The notes under the pieces were generated by a model that worked only from the letters and a program-made list of their open reading frames with translations, was not told the origin of the DNA and did no database searches. This document shows, piece after piece, positions 54,010 through 64,000 of a stretch of DNA of 64,000 bases (positions are counted from its first letter, which is position 1; the number at the start of each line of letters is the position of its first letter). The stretch is taken from positions 14,263,073 to 14,327,072 of the forward strand of contig OW203767.1 of NCBI GenBank assembly GCA_934045905.1, read 5' to 3'. The translations under genes and the position numbers were made by a program. The DNA comes from Leuctra nigra (lineage: Eukaryota > Arthropoda > Insecta > Plecoptera > Leuctridae).

Positions 54010-56359
54010 CTAATCAACTGCCAGCTGTCTGAAGGAACCTTCCAGACCGAACAGACTCTCCTGAGTCTTCGGCTTCCCAACTCTCTTCTTTTCGTCCGTC
54101 TTGAATTGCTCTTCTTCGATGAACCAATCACGATAGCTCTCCACCTTCTTCTTCCAATAGTCTAAAACAAAATCAGAACTTCAGCACGCATATCTATTGG
54201 AATAAGTCAATCCGTCCATCCGTCAAATGATAGAGGTCCTACCTGTCAACTCTTCTATTGTACCCGCATTGCCGCCATATTCTGCTGGTAGAAGTTCCTT
54301 GGAGAGGTGAGCTTGAAGCTGTTCCATATTGGCGTGTACAAGGGTCTGCAGACAGAATTAAAATCCTATACGTCGTTTCTTTAAAAATCCTGAATTAGAG
54401 GCAAATTGATCTGAAATCTTTGACTCACCCTGCGTTGAAGCTTCTCCTTGAGGAACGACGTCACCATGTTGAAGAGGGTCTGGAACATGCTCGGCAGGTT
54501 GATGTAGTTCATTTGTTTCGGCCGGACCGGATAGCCTTCCTGGAAACAATGAACTAGGAGAGAACACACATTTTGAAGCATATGCATGTACTGAAATGTT
54601 TTGGACCAAGGAGTTTTCTATAGAATTAACTGTCATTATAAAAGACTCAAAACTCTCATCAGAATTTTGTTTGATTACTAGATTTAGAACTGTGTCTTGG
54701 TCAAATCGGAAGGAATACAAATATTTTTTTACCCCAGTTTTTCAATTCTATCGATCATTCCTAAAAGCTAAGATATTGTTAGTATTATTTATCTTGCTGA
54801 TAAAGGAAACGAACATGAATTATTTTCAACTGCATATTTCACGAACTTTGTCGCCATTTTGATCGACAACTTGATCAGCTTTGTAGTCGCGCTAGAAATG
54901 CCGAGTCAAATGCTAGAATTTATTCTATAAATCATTGACGATCACGACGAAAGTTCAATGATTCCTATGGACTGGAGAGACACTGGCTTGAGGAAGACCA
55001 AAAAATAGACACAGACATTACAATTTGAGGGAGAGCTCGATTGTGTAACTTTCATTTTGAGATGTATGCCCAAAATATTTCGAATCTACCCAATGGCGTA
55101 GCAAGGTGAAATGAAGACTCTTCCGCTATTGGCTAATAACGAAATGTTTCATACTCGTCATTTTCAAAATGAAAGTTACACAATCGAGCTGCTGATACTC
55201 CTGCAGGAGTTTGGAAATAAATCTTCTCCTTTCTCTGCCTATTTGATTGACGTACCCCAATGTCAATGATGCAATTATTTATATTGTGAAGTTATGTTAT
55301 ACCTTGTAAGTCTTGATGTTCAAAACGGTACCTGAAAAACCGTAGTCACTTTCTTGGCCAGGGCAGGGGTCATCTGCACCATGTGAGCCAAGGTGATGTC
55401 TTTGAAGTCTGCCATGTTGACTAGGCCGTTGACGATCAAATCATCATCCTCCAGCAACATAATATCCAGCATCATATGGTTGACCTTGAACGAGTCCTGG
55501 ATCTTGATCTTGGATGGATCTTGTGGACCAATACGCATGGCGAAGACCCGACGACCTTGTGCATCAGTTTTTGGTAGTGGAAGGTACATTCTGTTAATAA
55601 AAAAATAAAAAATTATATACCATGTCCTTACATTTATATCATTCTCCGTATTTATCTTCAGCAAAAAATCTAAATTTACTTACTATTTCAATCTACAGCT
55701 GTAAATAAATGCTTCCAATATTTTTTAAAATACCGTTACATTGGGACGTCACTTTATTCCTTTACATACAAATACATTGACGCTGTTTACGTTTAAAACT
55801 ACGTTATTTGTACTCGTAACTCTACCTTATTTTCAATGCACTAGAAGTCCAAAAACGTACGCTCTTTGGCTCGATTGGCTCACCCAGATTTAAGAACTTC
55901 TTGTATTTCTGGTTTCATGGGATCTCTGTCGCCAAGAATGTCCGGCAGGAGCGTTCGCATCGTGTAGTAGCAGTCCAGCTTCTCTTTGGTCCTCTCCAGA
56001 CTGAACTTGCAGCCTCGCAGGAAGGTCAGCAGCCATTGGTCGTCTGGAATCAAGATGAGAGAGTTTCATGCTTCTATGTTATAACAGAAACTAGCTATTC
56101 TTATAATAAATCAACTGTTTGCAATTGCATCAATTATCTATAAGTTAAAGAATTTTTTCTCTACCAATCAAACTTATTTTGGCATAATTGAAAGTAAAAA
56201 AAAGTGAGCTATACCTGTTCTTGCTTTGATGTGTGGTTGTTTCTTGAGCCACTCTCTGATGTACGCTATATCCTGTTCCGTCCTGGCAGGATCCTCGTTC
56301 AGCTCTTCACGAGCCACTTTCTGCAGCGCAGCGTTTAGCGGACGAACATTCAACGGCAT
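54010..56359 (-). CDS. CRAL-TRIO lipid-carrier (alpha-tocopherol transfer protein-like), copy E
   Basis: Exons are 56,215-56,359, 55,884-56,043, 55,332-55,590, 54,429-54,539, 54,243-54,345 and 54,010-54,161 (930 nt, 309 aa). It is the most compact complete copy on the - strand at 2.35 kb. Copy-specific features are PLNAALQKVAREEL and [13 protein letters not shown] in exon 1, FAMRIGPQDPSK and NMADFKDITLAHMV in exon 3, GYPVRPKQMNYINLP and MVTSFLKEKLQRR in exon 4, and Asp instead of Ala at the exon 5-6 junction (DYWKKKVESYRDW). Its ATG lies 1.7 kb from that of copy F on the opposite strand, so the two are divergently transcribed. A 158-bp foldback interrupts intron 3. All sites conform to consensus, so it is probably functional. 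Confidence 0.9.
55033..55190. repeat. 158-bp foldback in copy E intron 3
   Basis: AGCTCGATTGTGTAACTTTC (55,033) and GAAAGTTACACAATCGAGCT (ending 55,190) are perfect inverted copies, part of 27-bp arms. Pairing continues imperfectly inward. Confidence 0.7.
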
Positions 56360-58074
56360 GGCTCAGCAGCTCAGCACATTAATAAATTTTACAGTCATAG
56401 AATCGAACACCAATTTTTAAGGGACAGTACGGCTTCATAGTAAGCATTATAACGAACAGAATTTTTGCGATACTCGACATTTTCTCTGAATGAGTTGATG
56501 AAGTTGAAGGAGACGAAGATGAACATGAAGTTGATAACACAAATCAGGGACAAAATGAGATAAAACTTATTGCGTTCTGGAGTAAAATCTAATGATTAAT
56601 TTGGAGATACATGAATGAGAAAGGGAACACTGGCGACATTGACCTACCTCTGTTAGACAAGAACGGCCTGGATGTGTCCTGATTGTCCTGGCAGCCGTGC
56701 GTTATTCTGTGTCCTGACTGGCAGTTAGCAACCTGGTCAATCAATCAATTCACACAATCTGAGATAAGAAATTTTGCAGGGTCAATTGCTTATCTCAACG
56801 TCTGCATGCGTTAGATATTTAACGTATAATAAGTGCTTATTAACCTCCAATCTTGTCCGCTTGTATAATGAGAGAAAAACCGAGGATTAAAATTTAAATT
56901 CACTCCCCATCTCAATTATTCGATTGGTCGGTATACATCATTTGCCAAAACTGAATTCATTTATTGGGCATTATTTGGTTGGGCCTCAATATTCATCTTG
57001 TTGGTTTGCCACATATCAGTTGCGCTATGATTTACAGTTTCACATTGTGCATGGCTGAAAGAAGTTCATAATGAAACAATTTATTCGGCGACATCACTAG
57101 AATAAGTTGCTATTCCTCCTATGACAATCCTTTTGATTTGGCTTTCAACCGGTATTCGAAAGAAATCATATCGCACTGACATTTCTCGACACATTCGGTC
57201 CTCAGCCGGCCTGTGATTACAGTCTCGCATGATTCAGAGGCTGCGTTGGAGCTTCAGCGCCTCTCACCCTCCCGCGTCGGCCTCAAGAACTATCGTCGTC
57301 TTTCCACACCATCGCTTATCATCAGGTGAGGTAATCTTATCAGTGTCACGTGGTCGATTGATCAGGGTTACCTCTTGTTGTGTCCCACGTCTGACTGTGT
57401 CCGGACCCTCGACTGTCAGGAAGCGCTAAGGATTCACTGCAGAGGTAGGTCGAGATTAGGCTCCTCAGCTCTTTGTGATTTCCACTCAAGCTGCAATAGC
57501 TCCTTGGTGTGTGTCCGTACGTCTGTAGAGCGTATCATAGCATAATCGGAGATTATATAACTGACTGATTCACGTAATCAACTGAAGAGGTAGGTTAGTG
57601 TAACTTGTTTTAGGTTACTACAATAACTATTGGTTCGAGCACCAGACTTAGTAGACTTAGCCTTCGGCTTGGGTATGACTTATATGAACGAACAAGGAAA
57701 TATGTTTAGTGAATGAATAATATAGATCTATACTATCTATGATCTATAATGATCTTTACTAAATATATTGCATGTTTATCAGAAAAATCTAATTACACCC
57801 ACGACATTATTTGGGCCAGGAAAATTTGTTTATGTAATTGTAGTTTGCTTATGAAAATATTCAACGCTCGCAGACAGTATACATACTCTCAAACTTCATG
57901 AATTTGAGTTGCACCTTTTTCCTTATCATTCTAATGGATGGGATAGTAAAATAATTGTTGTTACAAAAATAGATTTAAATTCGACAATAATGCTTCACTA
58001 GCCTCTTCGAACCGTTAGCTACAAATTGCATCCAAGATTTCGATATTGCCTGTACAGTGCTGAGCTGCTGAGCC
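56360..58074. promoter_or_regulatory. divergent upstream region shared by copies E and F
   Basis: On the - strand TAACAGAG|GTAGGTC at 56,648 is the leader-exon donor for E. On the + strand CACTGCAGAG|GTAGGT at 57,444 is the equivalent for F, and a second candidate AAGAG|GTAGGT ends at 57,599. GATA-type sites occur at 56,763-56,768, 56,789-56,794, 57,315-57,320 and 57,336-57,341, and an E-box CACGTG occurs at 57,347-57,352, followed by GATTGATCAGGGT. The F coding exon then follows an acceptor-like CTGTACAG at about 58,056. Expression control by a shared region is inference. Confidence 0.5.
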
Positions 58075-61000
58075 ATGCCGTTGAATGTCCGTCCGCTGAG
58101 CGCTGAGCTGCAGAAAGTGGCTCGCGATGAACTGAACGAGGATCCTGCCAGGGTGGAACAGGATCTGGAACACATCAGAGAGTGGCTCAAGAAACAACCG
58201 CACATCAAAGCAAGGACAGGTACTTTTCACAACAATTGTGTTAGCAATCATTATCATTGAATTGCATCTTTTTATCTTCTAGAATATAATTTGAGTAACA
58301 CGTAATAAATAATTTTTAAATGTATTATTCTTGCATTAGCTACATAAATACTTGTGTAGTATTATTCAGTAGGTAACGGTGTTGTCCAGACTAGAAGTTT
58401 TTTCCTATACACTCCCGATACATTTATTCGTTTCAATAATCCCTATAATTCACATATTGTTACATACATGGGGTTATTTCAGACGACCAATGGCTGCTGA
58501 CCTTCCTGCGAGGCTGCAAGTTCAGTCTGGAGAGGACCAAGGAGAAGCTGGACTGCTACTACACGATGCGAACGCTCCTGCCGGACATGTTGCAGGATAG
58601 AGACCCCATGAGGCCAGAGATACAAGAAATGCTCAAACTTGGGTGAGTCGAATGAAGAGATGTTAAAAGGCCTTCATACATAATGACATGTCTCCGTGAT
58701 AGTATATTTTCAGCTCCACAGAAAATTATTTAGGAGCTGTGCATAAAGGACGTCACGCTAAAAATAGATTATTTTGACACCCCCCCCCCCCCCCCCCTCC
58801 CCTCTGTCACACTATGTCACACTTTTCGAGACCCCCCCCCCCCTCCTTAAAAGGACGTCACAAATCTTATCTACCCCCCTTAAATAGAATATTTTTGACT
58901 GTAAAATGTATCAGAATTAATCGTTTTTTTATCGTTTTATATCGTTTCCGGTCCCGGCATATCAACTGAAATTTAAAATGCTTGAAAATATCTATATCAA
59001 AACGTGACGTCCTACTGTTTCCAGACCCCCCCCCCCCTCCCCCCTGAAAGCGTGACGTTCTTTATGCACAGCCCCTTATTTTTTAACATAATGAAGTAGT
59101 ATTGCGTGGGAGGATGGCATAAAATTACATCACTGCACCGCCTTACATAATTTTGTATAGATTGTAAATTCATGAAATCTATTTCAATGTTAAATTTCAA
59201 TGTTGTGTGAAATATTGAAAATGTGCATTAACTGATTGATTAATTGTTATTATCTGATCACTTGGATGATATTTACACTTTTACGACCTATCACATATTT
59301 CTACTGTCGAGGTCTTCTCGATTCATGTTTTATTGTCATGTAATCGCAATGTTATATAAATAAGTGATAACGATTGTAGACAGCGAGAGACGTTGTTATA
59401 CAATGAGATCTTACATAATATTATGTAATCGACAGCAACTGATAACCGGTCATCGGCTGTCAATCTCGCTCCATAAACAATGGGATGATTTGCATTATTT
59501 CCATCAGGGAGTTAGAGAGCCAGATCTTCATTCTATAAGGAATCAACATAATATGAAATACTGTGTTCTCTGGGAAACTTCCAGCGGAGTCCCTGGGCCC
59601 CTATTCTATAACTTACAAAATTCCGGATTCGGCCCGAATCCGATCCATGGCCGTATGGATTATTATTACACAGAATCGCATCCTGGAATTTTATGTTAGA
59701 GAATTTTATGTTAGATTTGTTTAGTTTGGCAGGTAAGACTCCCAGGTTCGGCCGAATATTCATTTCAATTTTTTGCTCATATCGCAAAAAAAAGAAAGTA
59801 ACTAATAAGTAAATGATAAAAAGCGAGTGTGTCCAAAAGTGCACAATGGAGACGCTCGCAGTTTTCTTGCTGCTTATATTCGAATATTATGTTGCAGACT
59901 ACACATGCCACTGATCAAGACCGACGCCGACGGTCGTCGCGTCATCATGATGCGTCTGTATCCGGTGGATCCGTCCAAACACAAGATCCAGGACTCCTTC
60001 AAGGTCAACTTCATGATCATGGACATCTTGCTTCTGGAGGATGACGAGTTGATCGTCAACGGACTCGTCAACGCCATGGATTTCAAGGACACGACCTTGG
60101 CTCACATGGTGCAGATGACACCTGCCATGGCGAAGAAGATGACCACGTGCTTCCAGGTAGGGTCTTGGAAAAATGTGTCGATCATCCCTACGCTTATACC
60201 ATCCCGCCATACAACGGAGCGCTGGTATACCACTGTACGATCTCCGTTGTATGGCGGGAGGGTATAAGCGTAGGGATGATCGAGATATTAATCCAAAGCT
60301 GTACAGTCTCAGACCAATCCATTGCAATATTATCACTCTTTGAGAGTAAAATCAAATATGTTTGTTTCATTCCTAACATTGATAGGGTTGATAGGGAAGC
60401 CCGAAGCATAAGATGGAAGATTTAATTCTCTGGCTGTTAGAACAGATTACTAAAACTAATTGTTATTTTTTCCGGCATCAGAGTAGTTGTTAGTATGTAC
60501 AGTATACGTCTAATTGGTTGATATTTTTTGGCTGGGGCTTAACGTCGTACTGTTCTGCAACGAGGCAAATAGCGACGGATGAATGATTATGATGATGATT
60601 GGGAGATGATGGTGAAGAGTATAGGTAAGGATGGAAGGTGGGAAAGAGGTGGTCGTGGCCTATTAGTAGGGTACCTTCCCAGCACATGCCTGTCGACTGA
60701 GGAAATGCCACGTAAAACCCCAGTCAGGAAGGACGGCCGCGGGAATCGAACCCGGGCCCCCGGAATACAAGTTCAGAGCGAATTACCACTCAGCCAAACT
60801 GTTCCGTCACAGGATCAGGAATCCCCCGGGATTTGAAGCCCTTTCAAATTGATTGAAAGGGATCTACTGTAAAACTTTGCATTTTGAATGTTTGCAGGAG
60901 GCTTATCCAATCCGACCGAAGATGATGCACTACGTCAACTTCCCCAGCGCCTTCCAAGCCGTCTTCAACCTTGTGCAGTCGTTCATGAAGGAGAAGCTTA

Positions 61001-62270
61001 AGCGACGAGTGAGTCGATATTGTTTCACTAAGAAGCTGAACACGAGATGGTTCTTGCTGAGTTTATGTAGAGAATTGTTGCTAACGTCCTTGACTTTCCG
61101 TTCTATAACAAGTGTTTGCTGCAAGCTCATAGCGGTTTTGCTGCTTGTTGTAGACACTTTTTGGAGACGAAATGGGTGGACGAAATTATTTGAAATCATC
61201 ATGAATTATCAATAATTAGTTGATTTATAGTGAAAAATTAGCTATTACCTTGTCTCTAAAATAATTAATTTTAAAAATGTGCCAAGTAACAACTTTTTTC
61301 ATCCTTGAACAACACACTAGTAATATTTGAATCAATTGGTTCACGGGTTTAGTCTACAATCGTATCTGATAATTGCTCCAACGGCCTAGCTCTGGTATCA
61401 CCTTAAAGATTGTTGCACGAAGATCCCGACGAAAATTTGGAAAACATGTGAATCCAACAAGCCTCAAATAATCCGTTTTTAAACGTGATAATTCCGCGAT
61501 TGCCCTGCAACTCCCCAGCGCTTTCCAAGCCGTCTTCAACCTTGTGCAGTCGTTCATGAAGGATACTACAAGTTATACTACAAGTTTTACTTTCCACTAA
61601 CTACCATTTGTAGCTGATTCGAATCTTGGTCAACAAACTGAACTTTCTCTCTTCAGGTCCGCATGCACTCCAGCCTGGGTGACCTTCAAGCGGAGGTGCC
61701 CAAAGCAATTCTACCGTCCGAGTACGGAGGGGACGCGGGAACAGCGGATGAGATTGCAGGTAGCTATATCTCCATCAAGTGATGAAGTGAGAGTTCTTGT
61801 TGATGCATTTCAGTCTCTTATCGAGATGTCTCGAAGTTACCAGAAATTTCAACCAAGATTTGTCAAATATGTCAAATTCCCCCAAATTTAAGGTACACAT
61901 TTTTGGTATTTGATATTCAGTAAATTTTAACATTCCGTACAACACAGAATAAAGCTATAAAACAAAATCTAAAAATTGCCCTATGATCCACAAAGAGAAA
62001 TTCCAACATTATATTCTACCACATTCTATACCTACAATGAGACGATTCTTAAAATAACAGAAGAGGAAAGAACCCGTTTCCCGATCCACTTCGATTAAGA
62101 GATTCGGTTTTCTTTTAGCCTACTGGAAGAAGAAGTTGGAGAGCTATCGTGATTGGTTCATCGAAGAAGAGCAATTCAAGACGGACGAAAAGAAGAGAGT
62201 TGGGAAGCCGAAGACTCAGGAGAGTCTGTTCGGTCTGGAAGGTTCCTTCAGACAACTGGCAGTTGATTAG
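58075..62270 (+). CDS. CRAL-TRIO lipid-carrier (alpha-tocopherol transfer protein-like), copy F
   Basis: Exons are 58,075-58,219, 58,483-58,642, 59,898-60,156, 60,898-61,008, 61,657-61,759 and 62,119-62,270 (930 nt, 309 aa), with the same phases as the - strand copies. Exon 2 reads [18 protein letters not shown]. Exon 3 has [18 protein letters not shown] and [17 protein letters not shown]. Exon 4 has [16 protein letters not shown], nearest to copy A. Exon 5 is the most diverged of the cluster ([18 protein letters not shown] and [10 protein letters not shown]). Exon 6 nevertheless equals A, B and D apart from one Val-to-Leu change, and its 3' flank (CCTTCATGTTGAGGGGAATT) is also shared. The introns contain a C-run TIR element, a hairpin, a tRNA-derived SINE and a relic of exon 4. 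AATAAA follows at 62,471. Confidence 0.9.
58733..59074. mobile_element. short TIR element with poly-C stretches
   Basis: The ends GAGCTGTGCATAAAGGACGT and ACGTTCTTTATGCACAGCCC are inverted with few mismatches. The flanks TTATTTA and TTATTTT suggest a duplication of about 6-7 bp. Inside are three long C runs (near 58,781, 58,831 and 59,027) and TGACGTCC-like words. No ORF. It lies in intron 2 of copy F. Confidence 0.6.
60179..60282. repeat. 41-bp-arm hairpin in copy F intron 3
   Basis: The arms at 60,179-60,219 and 60,242-60,282 pair over 41 bp with a single mismatch (for example CGATCATCCCTACGCTTATA against TATAAGCGTAGGGATGATCG). The loop is 22 nt and contains the palindrome GGTATACC. It starts 22 bp after the exon 3 donor. 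Confidence 0.8.
60520..60810 (-). mobile_element. tRNA-derived SINE
   Basis: On the - strand the head reads TTTGGCTGAGTGGTAATTCG (A-box-like) and GGGCCCGGGTTCGATTCCCG (B-box GGTTCGATTCC). The body then contains GACTGGGGTTTTACGTGGCA and ends near GTACGACGTTAAGCCCCAGC. The pol III boxes are about 40 bp apart, as in tRNA-derived SINEs. The folded acceptor stem is lost, so it is not a tRNA gene. It lies in intron 3 of copy F. Confidence 0.75.
61508..61563 (+). pseudogene. partial duplicate of exon 4 inside copy F intron 4
   Basis: Contains TTCCAAGCCGTCTTCAACCT and TGTGCAGTCGTTCATGAAGG, matching the middle of exon 4 (about 60,939-60,992) almost base for base, with one transition (GCGCTTTCC for GCGCCTTCC) and one lost T. 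There is no acceptor or donor around it, so it is not an alternative exon. Confidence 0.85.
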
Positions 62271-62470
62271 TCCTTCATGTTGAGGGGAATTTCTCAACAA
62301 CTTGTACATTGTGATATTTCATACAATCAATTTGTTATCTTCAATGTTCAGCTAAACGTCAGCTGCATCTCGAAATTACATAAAATATAAAATATCTGCT
62401 GAATAGATCACGTAGAATCTACTCTAGGTACAACAAGTTTACAATGTTTTTCATGCTTGTATCATACTAA

Positions 62471-62476
62471 AATAAA
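62471..62476 (+). terminator. polyadenylation signal of copy F
   Basis: AATAAA 201 bp after the stop codon, in AT-rich sequence. Confidence 0.5.
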
Positions 62477-62639
62477 GCAATGTTGATCTTTTGTAATACT
62501 TGATTCATTTATTAATTAAAGTAAGTACTAGTTAGTAGTTTTACGGGAAGACACAATAAATTAAGTAGAATGCCAATTTTCAACTTAATCATTATCGATT
62601 GGTACTTTGAAATAAACACTTCTCATCCAGTTTGCAGTG

Positions 62640-62828
62640 ATTTAGAATCTGTTCGAATCAATGGACCACCGCTTATCAATGCATGGCGAGATTTGCGCAA
62701 GCTGCAGCAACTTCTGTGAGTTGATAAGTGTTATCAATGAGATTGGAGATAAGCGACCTCCAAGTGACACTCGTCGGTGAGTTATCAGTTCTCCATCCTT
62801 GAGGCGGGAGGTGGCAACGTTGCAAAAG
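62640..62828 (+). promoter_or_regulatory. candidate 5' non-coding exon and GATA cluster of copy G
   Basis: CTTATC at 62,672-62,677 and GATAAG at 62,723-62,728 and 62,748-62,753 precede a donor GCAAAAG|GTGAGT at 62,828. An acceptor TATGTGTAG lies directly before the coding ATG at 63,318, giving an inferred 489-bp leader intron. Confidence 0.5.
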
Positions 62829-63317
62829 GTGAGTTGCAAAATCACTTAATACTTGTTATCGAATGGTTTACGAGCAGATCATTTGAATTAAAGTTTTAAG
62901 TCTCATCTCAGTTGCAATAATGTACTTGTAGGTTGTATCCGCTATCATCAAAAGCTTGAGGAATTAAGGGTACGTCGAATGTTTGACGATCGTAGTGTAA
63001 TCAAAGGTGTTTTCGCAACTATGATTCTTTTCCTAGAAGATCTTATTATCCTCTGAAACATTGGCATCGTTACATATCTAATTCGAAAATTATATTTAAA
63101 CTCGCTTTTTATTTAAACTCGCAAGTAAAATTTGTATATTTCGTAAAATAATTAAAATATTTGGACAGACATCTGTATTTTTTAAGATCAAATCCACTAC
63201 CTTACATTTCTGATGCAAAATCATAACAGCTGAAAGCACATCTCGTTTGAGATGCATTATTGTGATTGGGAGCTTGGTGTAAATAAGTCGCAACTAAGTA
63301 TGTCCCTCTATGTGTAG

Positions 63318-64000
63318 ATGCCGTTGAATGTTCGTCCGCTGAGTCCTCGGCTGCAGGAAGTGGCCATCAGGGAGTTGCACGAGGATCCCGCCAGAGTGGA
63401 GCAAGACGTCGCTCACATCAAAGAGTGGCTCAAGAAACAACCACATCTGCACGCGAGGACGGGTCAGTCCAGTTTACATAGATCATGATATAAAGACAGC
63501 TAATTACTTCAACTTGGGTGCAAATAAATTAGAGAAAAATTAATTATACATTTACAAAAACTTACTCTGATTGTGCTAATGTTTGTAGGTTCACAATTGT
63601 TATTCCACTTCTTCGGCGGTGCATTAAGATACCTCTAACATTATGCCAGATGTAGACGCAAGTTATTATTTGCTGAAATTAAAGGTCGGAAAAAATTAGT
63701 AGCTATACAGATGCTCAAAAACGGTACCGTTTTCAATAACTGATTGTTTGTATTGTATTTCAATATCGAGTGTTATTGCTTGCCGTCCATGTCCCTGAAC
63801 CCTGAGCATAACAAGGACGGAATAATCTGAGTTTATATAATTTCCATCGTTCTTGCTTGCAGACGACCAATGGCTGCTGACCTTCCTGCGAGGCTGCAAG
63901 TTCAGTCTGGAGAGGACCAAAGAGAAGCTGGACTGCTACTACACAGTGAGAACACTGCTTCCTGAATACTTCACCAACAGAGACCCGATGTTGCCAGAGA
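63318..64000 (+). CDS. CRAL-TRIO lipid-carrier, copy G (5' part, cut by window end)
   Basis: Exon 1, 63,318-63,462, ends in phase 1 (ACGG|GTCAGT). Exon 2 starts at 63,863 after TTGCTTGCAG and runs to the window end at least. Exon 1 is the most diverged of the cluster (PLSPRLQEVAIRELHEDPAR and KKQPHLHART), while exon 2 starts with the conserved [20 protein letters not shown] and then differs (YYTVRTLLPEYFTNRDP). The remaining four exons are expected beyond 64,000. The intron holds no recognised element apart from AT-rich sequence. Confidence 0.88.

Noticed and set aside
59364..59699. 111-codon ORF in copy F intron 2
   Set aside because: No recognisable motif. It overlaps a dispersed foldback end (CCCTATTCTATAAC) and has no splice or promoter evidence.
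60700..60810. tRNA gene suggested by the A- and B-box-like text
   Set aside because: The cloverleaf stems do not close and a SINE body follows, so it was assigned to a tRNA-derived SINE.

Overview
The window is animal nuclear DNA. Its genes are split by GT-AG introns, it is AT-rich, and about half of it is transposon-derived. The gene families and the transposon mix (Penelope, RTE-like and CR1/Jockey-like LINEs, hAT and PIF-like elements, 5S- and tRNA-derived SINEs) point to an arthropod, most likely an insect. A hemipteran is my guess, with low confidence.

Left part (1-17,200). The last two coding exons of an alpha-carbonic anhydrase (+ strand, 577-804 and 8,154-8,321) flank a 7.35 kb intron. 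Both edges of that intron are expanded into minisatellites. About 48 units of about 28-29 bp are built from the exon end plus its 5' splice site. About 18 units of about 71 bp are built around the 3' splice site and the start of the last exon. The second array is interrupted by a Penelope-like element with a snapback arm and by a truncated LINE. Downstream lie a larger 5'-truncated LINE split by a non-autonomous hAT element (perfect 8-bp target duplication), a two-exon ABHD11-like alpha/beta hydrolase (- strand) that has lost its catalytic Ser and His, and a second small hAT element.

Right part (17,200-64,000). This is a tandem cluster of CRAL-TRIO (alpha-tocopherol-transfer-protein-like) lipid-carrier genes. 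Five complete copies (A-E) are on the - strand and two (F complete, G cut by the window end) are on the + strand, so E and F are head-to-head around 57 kb. Every complete copy has six coding exons with the same phases and encodes 309 aa, except C with 314 aa. A likely non-coding first exon and repeated GATA-type sites lie upstream of most copies. Copy A's last intron has grown to 7.4 kb and hosts a small + strand gene for a 49-aa secreted-type peptide.

The spaces between and inside these genes hold several repeat families. One is a composite family (three copies) with an 18-bp palindrome at one end, a long foldback at the other, and repeated ETS+CRE motifs between. Another is a 0.7-1.3 kb repeat ending in CGCTCGCTCAA. 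There is a full-length RTE-like LINE with an intact 955-codon ORF and a 12-bp target duplication, and there are many foldbacks, two of them microRNA-precursor-like. Paralogous introns serve as natural empty-site controls for several insertions.
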